A stretch of DNA of 64,000 bases from an uncultured Prevotellaceae bacterium. Lineage in GTDB: Bacteria; Bacteroidota; Bacteroidia; Bacteroidales; Muribaculaceae. Positions 9,111 through 16,270 of the stretch are shown one piece after another. The position numbers were made by a program, and so were the translations under genes. The stretch spans positions 104,515 to 168,514 of the forward strand of contig UQLZ01000001.1 in NCBI GenBank assembly GCA_900541935.1. Reading direction: 5' to 3'. Below the pieces are notes generated by a model. That model ran no database searches. It worked only from the letters and a program-made list of their open reading frames with translations, and had not been told where the DNA came from. Position 1 is the stretch's first letter; each line of letters opens with the position of its first letter.

Positions 9111-10571
9111 CTATACATTATGTATAATCCATCTTCCAGAGTTTCCCCCTTCACGAGTCAATAATCCTTTTTCCCGCAATTTGTCTATCATCTTTCTAAC
9201 TTGACGCTCGCTTATGTTCAATTGTTTAGAAAGATCTGCTCTTGAAATTGACGGAGACCCTGTTATGATTTTTAATAGTATTTCTTCGGCCGTTGGACCG
9301 CTTTGGATCGCCGTTGGATCACTGTTGGACCGCTTTGGATCGTTTCCGTTGTTGTCCGTTCGCCATATAACTACCCTAAAATCTTCTTCTTGATAGAACT
9401 CTGGAGTCTTCAGCCCGTAATCATGGCATTTATTAACGATATCTTCAGTTCCAGTTCCAACCTTCTCTATATATCCGTTCCAATACATTGGATCTGCAAG
9501 TAGAGGGTTGGCTGGTAGTGACTTATGCGGGCCATGTAACTTTTGTACAGTCAAACCATATGGAAGAGTCCCGGGATTCCAAATTTCCAATCTGTTCCTA
9601 AATAGCATTATTTGTACACTTGCGTTACTTGTATAATCTCGATGGCATACGGCATTAACAATCGCCTCTTTCACTGCATCGATTGGTAACTCTGGACGGG
9701 TGGGAATGTCTGCTTTCTCTCCTGATTCGCGAGTTCCGACCCAATTGTCAATACGGCTCATTACAAAACTCGTTGCTTGGTCAACAAGTTCAAAAACATC
9801 ACCTCTGTAAATTTGATATGCAGGCATAGGTTTCTCAACAATATTGCCATAGAATTGTACGCATTTAACTTCTGATGTAATAAAAAACTTCTGTGGCTTC
9901 TTGCCGAATAGCAATATTGCTGCATTTGCCAATCTGCCTTTGTCGTCAATCAGATCAAGATGCGTAAGCAATGATATAGGAGATGTTTCAACAGGAAGCG
10001 GAAAGTTTCGCTTTGCTCGTGCCATGTGGATAAAATTTTTCATTTTACCCTCATCTAGGTCTTCTAGTGTTGCCTCATTGTCGTAAGATGCATCAAATGG
10101 ACGCCAACGTATATATTCCTTTTCTTCCAGATAACGGATTAACGAAGCATAGACAGAAGTTCGCAAACCATCAATATCTATAAATGTTTTGCGCACAATA
10201 TCTTGTTCAACTTTTCGTATTAATGCTGTCTCTTTTGGGTGTCTTTTCTCCTCATCAGTACTTTTTATATATATCAAACGGCTTTTATGAAGAGTTGCTG
10301 CCAAATCATATTCACGTTCTGTTGGTGATACCCCTTCTTTATCCTCATATCCATAAAGATTGCCATATAAACCTAAGTATATATCGCATAGTTCTACTTC
10401 CTTTAAATAAACGTGGCTGGTTGGATATTCATTGGCTGGAACTTCCTCGAAGATAAATGGCTCAAAGAATTTACCCAGCAATACATCTGTTCGTATATAA
10501 TGACAAAGCATTGCTCGTTCTTCCGCAAATTCACTCTGCACACTGCTTATGAATATTTTGAATCGTTTCAT
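9111..10571 (-). CDS. DUF4062 / AlbA-like ATP-binding / winged-helix protein
   Basis: This 486-aa protein has three parts. Residues 1 to about 150 are a DUF4062 domain (FKIFISSVQSEFAEER, then LGLYGNLYGYED and SPTEREYDLA). Residues of about 230-400 resemble the C-terminal half of AlbA_2/HATPase_c_4 regulators (IDAVKEAIVNAVCHRDY, RLEIWNPGTLPYGL, NGYIEKVGTGTEDI). A helix-turn-helix sits at the C-terminus (ISRADLSKQLNISERQVRKM). The linker before the HTH contains a 19-bp direct repeat. Start 10571 is chosen because AGGAAA precedes it and MKRFKIFISS opens the domain; the upstream TTG at 10619 lacks such support. It is a lone accessory gene between topA and a repeat-rich spacer. Such architectures occur in regulatory and defence contexts, but the function here is unproven. 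Confidence 0.8.
   Translation of the reverse strand: MKRFKIFISSVQSEFAEERAMLCHYIRTDVLLGKFFEPFIFEEVPANEYPTSHVYLKEVELCDIYLGLYGNLYGYEDKEGVSPTEREYDLAATLHKSRLIYIKSTDEEKRHPKETALIRKVEQDIVRKTFIDIDGLRTSVYASLIRYLEEKEYIRWRPFDASYDNEATLEDLDEGKMKNFIHMARAKRNFPLPVETSPISLLTHLDLIDDKGRLANAAILLFGKKPQKFFITSEVKCVQFYGNIVEKPMPAYQIYRGDVFELVDQATSFVMSRIDNWVGTRESGEKADIPTRPELPIDAVKEAIVNAVCHRDYTSNASVQIMLFRNRLEIWNPGTLPYGLTVQKLHGPHKSLPANPLLADPMYWNGYIEKVGTGTEDIVNKCHDYGLKTPEFYQEEDFRVVIWRTDNNGNDPKRSNSDPTAIQSGPTAEEILLKIITGSPSISRADLSKQLNISERQVRKMIDKLREKGLLTREGGNSGRWIIHNV
9292..9342. repeat. 19-bp direct repeat inside the DUF4062 gene linker
   Basis: GTTGGACCGCTTTGGATCG occurs perfectly at 9292-9310 and 9324-9342, with a partial copy (CGTTGGATCA) between them. 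It encodes a Pro/Ser/Asp-rich linker before the C-terminal HTH and could vary in copy number by slippage. Confidence 0.85.
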
Positions 10572-10624
10572 TTTCCTATGTTTAATGTGAAATTTTGCAG
10601 AGTCAAACTGCAAGTGCAATATTA

Positions 10625-10632
10625 CAAAATTA
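10625..10632 (-). promoter_or_regulatory. Candidate -7 element for the DUF4062 gene
   Basis: The minus-strand sequence TAATTTTG matches TAnnTTTG, 54 nt upstream of the chosen ATG. No TTTG is found at the expected -33 position, so support is partial. Confidence 0.4.
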
Positions 10633-10768
10633 ATTTGAAAATCTCTGGATTTAACGGGTAATATTTGAATTAAGGTTACATAATATATGGCTTTTCAGTA
10701 TGAAATATGAGTTGAAATATCATAGTGTTGCATATGCGGAGGCTCTTCAAACCCCAAACGGCACCATC

Positions 10769-10799
10769 GCGGACGCTTTTATCCAAAGCGTCCCTACTG
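10769..10799 (+). repeat. Half copy of dispersed element A
   Basis: GCGGACGC, a 9-bp perfect hairpin (10771-10779 with 10785-10793) and TCCCTACTGT match the left half of the elements at 15680, 15992, 17913 and 18035; the right half is missing. A separate 13-bp hairpin at 10835-10863 and a fragment of element B at 10969-10997 lie in the same 618-nt spacer (10572-11189), which holds no convincing gene. Confidence 0.65.
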
Positions 10800-11029
10800 T
10801 AAATTGCGCACAACTTGTTGAATATCAATAATCTGTGCTGGGCGATGATCCATCGTCCAGCACGCGGGAACGAATGGATTTTAATTGTTTTCAATTTTGC
10901 AACCCTGGACGATGAGCCATCACCCTCTACAGTTAACATGCATATAATCAACTATTTGTGGACAAGATGCAAATTTTTCCCTGATGAGGAAATCGATATT
11001 CAATTGTATATTTGTCTAATATAAAAAAC

Positions 11030-11162
11030 TTAAAAACTTGTGTTTTTACTTTTTTCTGCTCTCACCTTGCACTACTTTCGCTTCGCGCAAGATAGGCTAC
11101 GGTTCGGCATAAAAAAATTAAAAACTTGTGTTTTTACTTTTTTCTGCTCTCACCTTGCACTA
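11030..11162 (+). repeat. 45-bp direct repeat covering a promoter region
   Basis: Bases 11030-11074 and 11118-11162 are identical over 45 bp (from TTAAAAACTTG to CCTTGCACTA). The second copy runs into an intact TATCTTTG; the first continues as TACTTTCG, one mismatch from the -7 consensus. The duplication therefore looks like a copied promoter. Confidence 0.85.
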
Positions 11163-11168
11163 TCTTTG
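11161..11168 (+). promoter_or_regulatory. -7 element of the DUF1573-meaB operon
   Basis: TATCTTTG matches TAnnTTTG, 21 nt upstream of the ATG at 11190. The -33 position reads CTTT, a weak match. Confidence 0.6.
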
Positions 11169-11189
11169 CATATGATAAAACCATATATT

Positions 11190-11585
11190 ATGAAGAAATT
11201 ATGCTTTATGCTTTTGGCGGTTCTGCTTTTTGCAGTGCCAATGGAGGGGAAAAAGAAAGGTCAGGCTATTGCTACTTTTAAGGTGGTTTCGCATGACTTT
11301 GGTTATATCATGGAAAATAATGGTCCCGTTTCGTATGATTTTGAATTCACCAATACAGGAGAGAAACCTTTGTTGATAGTTTCTGCTCACGCTTCATGCG
11401 GTTGTACAAAACCGGCTTATCCAAAGCATCCGATTGCTCCTGGGGAATCAGGTGTCATAAAGGTTACATATAAGCCGAAAAACCGACCTGGTACATTTGA
11501 TAAGGTCGTATCTGTTACAACAAACGGAAAATCTGTTTCCTTGCGTATAAAGGGTACTGTTATTCCAGGTGGAAGCAAAAAATAA
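11190..11585 (+). CDS. Secreted DUF1573 protein (single domain)
   Basis: This 131-aa protein has a signal peptide (MKKLCFMLLAVLLFAVPMEG) and one DUF1573 Ig-like domain covering the rest: HDFGYIMENNGPVSYDFEFT, the conserved SCGCTKP cysteine pair, and a GTVIPG C-terminal strand. DUF1573 proteins are common periplasmic or envelope proteins of Bacteroidota with no settled function. The ATG at 11190 is chosen because it starts the signal peptide; the longer frame from 11040 would begin inside the repeated promoter. The next gene, a second DUF1573 protein, starts 7 nt after its stop, so the two are almost certainly co-transcribed with meaB. Confidence 0.85.
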   Translation: MKKLCFMLLAVLLFAVPMEGKKKGQAIATFKVVSHDFGYIMENNGPVSYDFEFTNTGEKPLLIVSAHASCGCTKPAYPKHPIAPGESGVIKVTYKPKNRPGTFDKVVSVTTNGKSVSLRIKGTVIPGGSKK

Positions 11586-11592
11586 GTAGAAA

Positions 11593-12624
11593 ATGAGGGT
11601 TTTAGTGGCATTTTTAGTGGTGCTTATACCTTTTTTGTCTGAGGGACAGTTGGTTTGGAATAATCCTACTATTGACTTTGGAACGATAAGGGAAGATGAC
11701 GGCATTGCTACTCGTTTTTTTACCTTTAAAAATTCGGGTGTGAAAAATGTGGCTATAAAAAGGATTATATCTTCTTGTGGATGTACGACGGTTAAACATT
11801 CAAATAAGGTTGTAAAAAAAGGGGTTAGAGATTCTTTGACAGTTGCGTATAATCCTGTTGGCAGACCCGGCTTTTTTAATAAGTTGGTTAAGGTGATAAC
11901 CGCTGATTCAGTCTATCAACTGCGTATTATTGGAAATGTTATACCTTCAGAAATGACTGTTAAAAACCGTTTCCCTGTAAATAAAGGTAGTCTGGCTTTG
12001 TCGAATGGTATAATGACTTTTGATGAAGTTGCTTTGGGACAGCGTAAGTCTGTTAGATTCTTTGGTTGCAACTTATCGGAGAAAACATTACCTTTGGCGT
12101 TAGAAGGTCTTCCGAAAGGTGCTTCGTATAGTTTTTACCCTGATACGGTTGCAGCAGGCAATGTTTTTTCTATTGCTGTTACTTTTATGCCTGATACTGC
12201 CGATTTTGGGATACATCACTATTCTCCAGTTATTGTTGCGGGAGAAGAGAGGCTCGCTCTGGATATGTCAGTGACAGTTGTTGCTCCTTCAGTTTATGAG
12301 GTTTCAGGACTTGCAGAGTGCAGGCTCTTGAATGACCGAATAACTTTTGCGGATTATGGAGGTCAAGAATTTGCAAAGGCATATTTATCTGTTGAGAATG
12401 TTGGCAAAGCGGACTTGGTTGTTAAAGGCATTGCGAGTGACTGCGAGACAGTATCAGCGGTGAATGCCTTCCCAATGACAGTAAAGCCTGGCGAAAAGGC
12501 AATGATTGAGTTTGCTTTAGATGTGAAAAAAGAAAATAAAAGTATTTTAAACAATATATTAGTAATATACACCAATGACCCTAAGGCTCCTAATAGGAGA
12601 GTGAGGTTAGTTGGTTCAAAATAA
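11593..12624 (+). CDS. Secreted DUF1573-family protein with repeated Ig-like domains
   Basis: This 343-aa protein has a signal peptide (MRVLVAFLVVLIPFLSEG). The N-terminal DUF1573 domain (residues of about 22-120) has TIDFGTIREDDG and SSCGCTTVKHS, paralogous to the gene before it. The middle and C-terminal thirds are further Ig-like sandwiches (ITFADYGGQEFAKAYLSVEN, ending in YTNDPKAPNRRVRLVG, which is typical of the last strands of these domains). It is likely an envelope protein. It forms an operon with the upstream paralogue (7-nt gap) and with meaB (8-nt gap). No enzymatic motif is visible. Confidence 0.85.
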   Translation: MRVLVAFLVVLIPFLSEGQLVWNNPTIDFGTIREDDGIATRFFTFKNSGVKNVAIKRIISSCGCTTVKHSNKVVKKGVRDSLTVAYNPVGRPGFFNKLVKVITADSVYQLRIIGNVIPSEMTVKNRFPVNKGSLALSNGIMTFDEVALGQRKSVRFFGCNLSEKTLPLALEGLPKGASYSFYPDTVAAGNVFSIAVTFMPDTADFGIHHYSPVIVAGEERLALDMSVTVVAPSVYEVSGLAECRLLNDRITFADYGGQEFAKAYLSVENVGKADLVVKGIASDCETVSAVNAFPMTVKPGEKAMIEFALDVKKENKSILNNILVIYTNDPKAPNRRVRLVGSK

Positions 12625-12632
12625 TAAGGACT

Positions 12633-13742
12633 ATGGATAACAATCAACAACATCCGGAAAATAGTGCGGAGTTTTTGGGATTGACAGTAAACAGTGGAGT
12701 TGCAGAGCCGCCGAAAGTAAACCCATATTTCAAGCCTAAGAAGAGAAGAAAAGTATTCACGACTTCAGAATATGTAGAGGGTATCCTAAAGGGTGATGTA
12801 ACTATGCTTAGTCGTGCCGTTACATTGGTAGAAAGCCATGCGGCAGATCATCAGGCAGTAGCGCAGGAAGTTATAGAAAAATGCCTTCCTTATGCAGGCA
12901 ATTCGCGCCGTATAGGTATTACGGGCGTTCCTGGTGCCGGAAAGAGTACCTCCATCGACGTCTTCGGATTGCATGTCCTTAAAGGTGGCGGAAAATTAGC
13001 CGTACTTGCTATTGACCCGAGTAGTGAGAGAACCAAGGGTAGTATTCTTGGTGACAAAACACGTATGGAGAAATTGTCTCTTGAGCCGAATGCGTTTATT
13101 CGTCCCAGCCCGTCAGCAGGCTCTCTTGGAGGTGTTGCCCGCAAGACTCGTGAAACAATAATACTTTGCGAAGCTGCTGGTTACAATAATATCTTTGTGG
13201 AAACGGTTGGCGTTGGTCAGAGTGAGACGGCAGTTCATTCTATGGTTGACTTTTTTCTGCTGATTCAACTTGCCGGTACAGGAGACGAGTTGCAGGGTAT
13301 CAAGCGAGGCATTATGGAAATGGCAGACGGCATCGTTATCAACAAGGCTGATGGCGACAATATCGACAGGGCGATGCTTGCCAAGGCTCAATTCCAAAGC
13401 GCATTGCACCTTTTCCCGCCAACAACATCAGGTTGGATGCCAGAAGTGTTGACATATTCCGGTTATTACGAACTCGGAATAGCAGAAGTCTGGGATATGA
13501 TTGACCGGTATTTTGATTTTGTAAAAGGAAATGGCTTCTTTGAGCAAAGGAGAATGGAGCAGGAAAAATATTGGATGTATGAAACCATCGACGAGCAGTT
13601 GAAGGCGAATTTTTATCGCGACCCGGAAATTGAGGCGATGTTAAAAGTTAAGCAGGATAACGTTCTTGCCAGTCGTCAAAGTTCATTCGTAGCGGCAAGA
13701 GAGGTGCTTGACTTCTATTTTAATAAAATGGGGATTAAGTAA
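12633..13742 (+). CDS. meaB: Methylmalonyl-CoA mutase-associated GTPase MeaB
   Basis: This 369-aa G3E-class P-loop GTPase chaperones cobalamin loading and protection of methylmalonyl-CoA mutase. The Walker A motif GVPGAGKST lies at about residues 98-106. The switch/Walker B region contains FVETVGVGQSE, and the base-specificity motif is NKAD (VINKADGDN). A helical N-terminal arm (about 40-90) and a C-terminal dimerisation arm (EQEKYWMYETIDEQL) fit the family length. AAGGA precedes the ATG. Its position after two DUF1573 genes suggests a shared transcript but not necessarily a shared function. The mutase subunits are not in this window. Confidence 0.95.
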   Translation: MDNNQQHPENSAEFLGLTVNSGVAEPPKVNPYFKPKKRRKVFTTSEYVEGILKGDVTMLSRAVTLVESHAADHQAVAQEVIEKCLPYAGNSRRIGITGVPGAGKSTSIDVFGLHVLKGGGKLAVLAIDPSSERTKGSILGDKTRMEKLSLEPNAFIRPSPSAGSLGGVARKTRETIILCEAAGYNNIFVETVGVGQSETAVHSMVDFFLLIQLAGTGDELQGIKRGIMEMADGIVINKADGDNIDRAMLAKAQFQSALHLFPPTTSGWMPEVLTYSGYYELGIAEVWDMIDRYFDFVKGNGFFEQRRMEQEKYWMYETIDEQLKANFYRDPEIEAMLKVKQDNVLASRQSSFVAAREVLDFYFNKMGIK

Positions 13743-13815
13743 AGAATGCAGTAGTGGAAATAATGTCAAAAAGACCGAACAATAAACCAATAAATTGCCA
13801 AAATTGGATAAAGGA

Positions 13816-13847
13816 TTTTAATTTTCGGATTTTTTGTTATAATTTTG
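13816..13847 (+). promoter_or_regulatory. psd-pssA operon promoter
   Basis: TAATTTTG at 13840-13847 is a perfect -7 box, 18 nt before the psd ATG. TTTT at 13816-13819, 20 nt upstream, is one mismatch from the TTTG -33 box. Confidence 0.65.
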
Positions 13848-13864
13848 CTTGATAAAAACAATTA

Positions 13865-14542
13865 ATGGGAGTAAAACTACATAGAGAAGGAACCAATATT
13901 ATCGGAGCATTTTTTCTGATACTTGCCGTTGTCAGCGTATCGTCGTTTATATTTATTCGACCGATAGCGATAGCGTGGGTAGTCTTTTCAGTGCTTTTCA
14001 TAGGATTTTTGTTGGTGCTTAATTTCTTCCGTTCGCCACTAAGAAACTTTAAGGGCGACCGTGACGGAGTCGTTGTATCATCTGTTGACGGAACAGTAGT
14101 TGCTCTTGAAGAGGTTTATGAAGACGAATATCTTCATAGCCGAGCTATTCAGTTGTCGGTCTTTATGACAATTTTCAACGTTCATGCCAACTGGTATCCT
14201 GTTGACGGCGTTGTTGAAGTGGCAGACTATCATCCGGGTCGTTTCCGTGCGGCATATTTGCCTAAGTCAAGTTCTGAGAATGAGCATTCTTCGGTATTGA
14301 TTAGAACTACAACAGGTCACAAGTTGCTTATGAGGCAAATTGCCGGTGCTATTGCCAGGAGAATAGTGACTTATGCACATCCGGGAGCAAAGGCAAATCT
14401 GTCATCGCACATGGGCTTTATCAAGTTTGGTTCAAGGGTAGATATTTATTTGCCGGTTGATTCTACAATCTTGGTGAAAATAGGTGATAAAACAACCGGT
14501 GGAATCACGCCGATTGCCTATCTAAAACAAACTAAAAAATGA
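13865..14542 (+). CDS. psd: Phosphatidylserine decarboxylase, short (archaeal-type) form
   Basis: This 225-aa proenzyme converts phosphatidylserine to phosphatidylethanolamine at the inner membrane. Two hydrophobic segments at residues of about 13-60 anchor it. The catalytic body has SSVDGTVV, FMTIFNVHANWYP and MGFIKFGSRVDIYLP. The Gly-Ser bond in FGSR is the expected autocleavage site that creates the pyruvoyl group on the small subunit. Its length fits the short decarboxylases of Bacteroidota. The stop overlaps the start of pssA (ATGA), so the two consecutive steps of phosphatidylethanolamine synthesis are translationally coupled. Confidence 0.95.
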   Translation: MGVKLHREGTNIIGAFFLILAVVSVSSFIFIRPIAIAWVVFSVLFIGFLLVLNFFRSPLRNFKGDRDGVVVSSVDGTVVALEEVYEDEYLHSRAIQLSVFMTIFNVHANWYPVDGVVEVADYHPGRFRAAYLPKSSSENEHSSVLIRTTTGHKLLMRQIAGAIARRIVTYAHPGAKANLSSHMGFIKFGSRVDIYLPVDSTILVKIGDKTTGGITPIAYLKQTKK

Positions 14543-15246
14543 AATTGCAACGTTTAATCAAACAGAATATACCGAATACCATAACATGCCTTAATCTTTT
14601 CTGCGGCTGCATGGCTATTGTCTTTGCTTTTAATTATGGCGATACATTTGGTGCTTTGAAAGGTTATGAACTTTCTTTTGTATTTATAGGACTTGCCGCT
14701 GTCTTTGATTTTTGTGACGGTTTATCTGCAAGATTGCTTCATGCGTATTCTGCGCTTGGCAAAGAATTGGATTCCCTTTCTGACCTTGTTAGTTTCGGCG
14801 TTGCTCCGGCAGCACTCGTTTACAATGCAATGACTGTTAACGGAGCAGGATGGCTCTCTTGTGCTGCGTTTTTAATCGCCGTCCTTGGTGGATTGCGGTT
14901 GGCAAAATTTAATGTTGATGATAGGCAGACAACGTCATTTATAGGATTGCCTATACCGTCAAATGCAATATTCTGGATTGGCATGGTGGCATGGATTAAC
15001 CAATATTTCTATCCGGGTGATATTGTGATGATTGCTCTTATTGCTCTTATATCATTTATGATGGTTAGCAATGTCAGTATGTTTTCGCTTAAAGTTAAAT
15101 CTCTTGCTTGGAAAGGCAATGCTCAAAGGTATATACTGATACTCGCCACAGTTGCGGGTGTTGCAACCTTGGGAGTAACGGCGTTCGCTTATGCCATTAT
15201 CCTATATATTCTAATGTCGCTTTTTGCAGCGAAGAATGAACAATAG
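14539..15246 (+). CDS. pssA: CDP-diacylglycerol-serine O-phosphatidyltransferase
   Basis: This 235-aa integral membrane enzyme condenses CDP-diacylglycerol with serine to make phosphatidylserine, the substrate of the upstream decarboxylase. The full CDP-alcohol phosphatidyltransferase signature is present: DG-x2-AR-x8-G-x3-D-x3-D, starting at DFCDGLSARLL (about residue 61). Several hydrophobic helices surround it, and the last third is almost entirely membrane-spanning. The ATG overlaps the psd stop by 4 nt. Confidence 0.95.
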   Translation: MKLQRLIKQNIPNTITCLNLFCGCMAIVFAFNYGDTFGALKGYELSFVFIGLAAVFDFCDGLSARLLHAYSALGKELDSLSDLVSFGVAPAALVYNAMTVNGAGWLSCAAFLIAVLGGLRLAKFNVDDRQTTSFIGLPIPSNAIFWIGMVAWINQYFYPGDIVMIALIALISFMMVSNVSMFSLKVKSLAWKGNAQRYILILATVAGVATLGVTAFAYAIILYILMSLFAAKNEQ

Positions 15247-15292
15247 TCAGAGTGCTATTGTTTATATAATGTGTAATCTAAATTAGAAAGAA

Positions 15293-15625
15293 GTGTTTTT
15301 TTTATTAAAAATAGGAGGTCTTGTAGTTCTGGCCATAATATTCATTGTTATTTTCACTGTTGGAAGAGTGCTCTTTATGGCTAATAAAGTCAAGAGAAAT
15401 TTTAAGAATACAATGAATAATGCAGGTTTTGGCGGACAGCAAAGGCAGCAGGCACAGCAACCCCAGTCAAAAAAAGTATATACTAAGGATATGGGGGAAT
15501 ATGTCAAATTCGAGGATGTTGAAGAAGATTTTTCTGTCGCCGAAGAGCCGAGGAAAGAACAATATAATAATAATGTAAAGGCTGAGTCTCAAATTTCCGA
15601 CGTTGAGTTTGAGGAAATAAAGTAG
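15293..15625 (+). CDS. DUF4834 family membrane-anchored protein
   Basis: This protein is 110 aa. A single N-terminal transmembrane helix (residues of about 4-28) is followed by a basic stretch (ANKVKRNFKN), a Gln-rich linker (GGQQRQQAQQ) and an acidic tail (YVKFEDVEEDF, ending VEFEEIK). This is the DUF4834 pattern, commonly found after psd-pssA in Bacteroidota. The start is a GTG at 15293 with AGAAAG a few nt upstream; no in-frame ATG would preserve the helix. Function is unknown; the context suggests the phospholipid operon. Confidence 0.75.
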   Translation: MFFLLKIGGLVVLAIIFIVIFTVGRVLFMANKVKRNFKNTMNNAGFGGQQRQQAQQPQSKKVYTKDMGEYVKFEDVEEDFSVAEEPRKEQYNNNVKAESQISDVEFEEIK

Positions 15626-15679
15626 GTCATTCCCAATCAATTTTTCAAACAAGAATTATTTGTTTTAACGGTACGGATT

Positions 15680-15767
15680 GCGGACACTCTGCAGAGTGTC
15701 TCTACAGTGAATGTGTTTAATTTGTTGTAAATCAAATGACTGTAGGAACGAAATGCATTTTGTCCGC
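15680..15767 (+). repeat. Dispersed element A, copy 1
   Basis: An 88-bp non-coding unit bounded by GCGGACA and TGTCCGC inverted ends. It contains a perfect 18-bp palindrome (15683-15700) and internal CTACAGT/ACTGTAG pairing. It shares the core GTGTTTAATTTGTTGTAAAT with copy 2. Confidence 0.85.
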
Positions 15768-15783
15768 CGTGCACGAATAAAAT

Positions 15784-15837
15784 ACAAATTTTTCCCTGAA
15801 GGGGAAATCGATTTCCAGCCTATGGCAGCGCCATAGG
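15784..15837 (+). repeat. Dispersed element B, left-half copy
   Basis: ACAAATTTTTCCCTGAAGGG begins a stretch that recurs at 17809 and, shorter, at 10969. It ends with a CTATGGC-AGC-GCCATAG hairpin. No coding frame is conserved between copies. Confidence 0.75.
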
Positions 15838-15926
15838 TAAGAATGAAAAAGAATTTAGCGCTCTGAAAGAGCAGGATATTCCCCTTGCTCCTACAGAGCG
15901 CTTTTATTGGTGTGTTGCATACCTGG

Positions 15927-16077
15927 GGCGCTGCCCGAGGCTGATAAACCATAGGGCTTTCAGCCCGCGAATTGTTTTTGATTTTGAAATCGCGGACACT
16001 CTTCAGGGTGTTCCTATAGTAGACGTGTTTAATTTGTTGTAAATCAAATGTCTGTAGGTACGAAATGTATTCGTCCG
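15927..16077 (+). repeat. Element B right half joined to element A, copy 2
   Basis: Bases 15927-15991 match 17850-17912 (GCTGATAAACCATAGGGCTT and the TTTTGATTTTGAAAT end). They run directly into element A at 15992-16077, which has the GCGGACA end and a degraded TCGTCCG end. The order B then A at the same joint as in the 17809-18000 copy suggests that B-A is the mobile or duplicated unit. The rest of the 15626-16270 spacer is AT-rich and holds only the promoter of the next gene. Confidence 0.8.
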
Positions 16078-16165
16078 TTATGCGGAAATAACGGGGAAAT
16101 GAATTGTTTTCTATTTTTTTGTTTTTTCAATTTTATATGTTTTTTACTTTTTTTTTATTCTAATT

Positions 16166-16197
16166 CTTGCATTATTAATTTATTCTCTCTACCTTAG
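16166..16197 (+). promoter_or_regulatory. Candidate promoter of the 478-aa secreted protein
   Basis: CTTG at 16166-16169 and TACCTTAG at 16190-16197 are 20 nt apart, each one mismatch from the Bacteroides consensus. They give a leader of about 70 nt. Confidence 0.5.
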
Positions 16198-16270
16198 CGG
16201 TGTGAAAGTAGGCTAAGCCTGCCAAACATGAAAACTAAAAACCTAAATAAATAACTTAAAACTATTAATT

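Noticed and set aside
10676..11024. Open frames on both strands in the spacer before the DUF1573 operon
   Set aside because: They run through hairpins and repeat elements A and B, which are not conserved as protein between copies.
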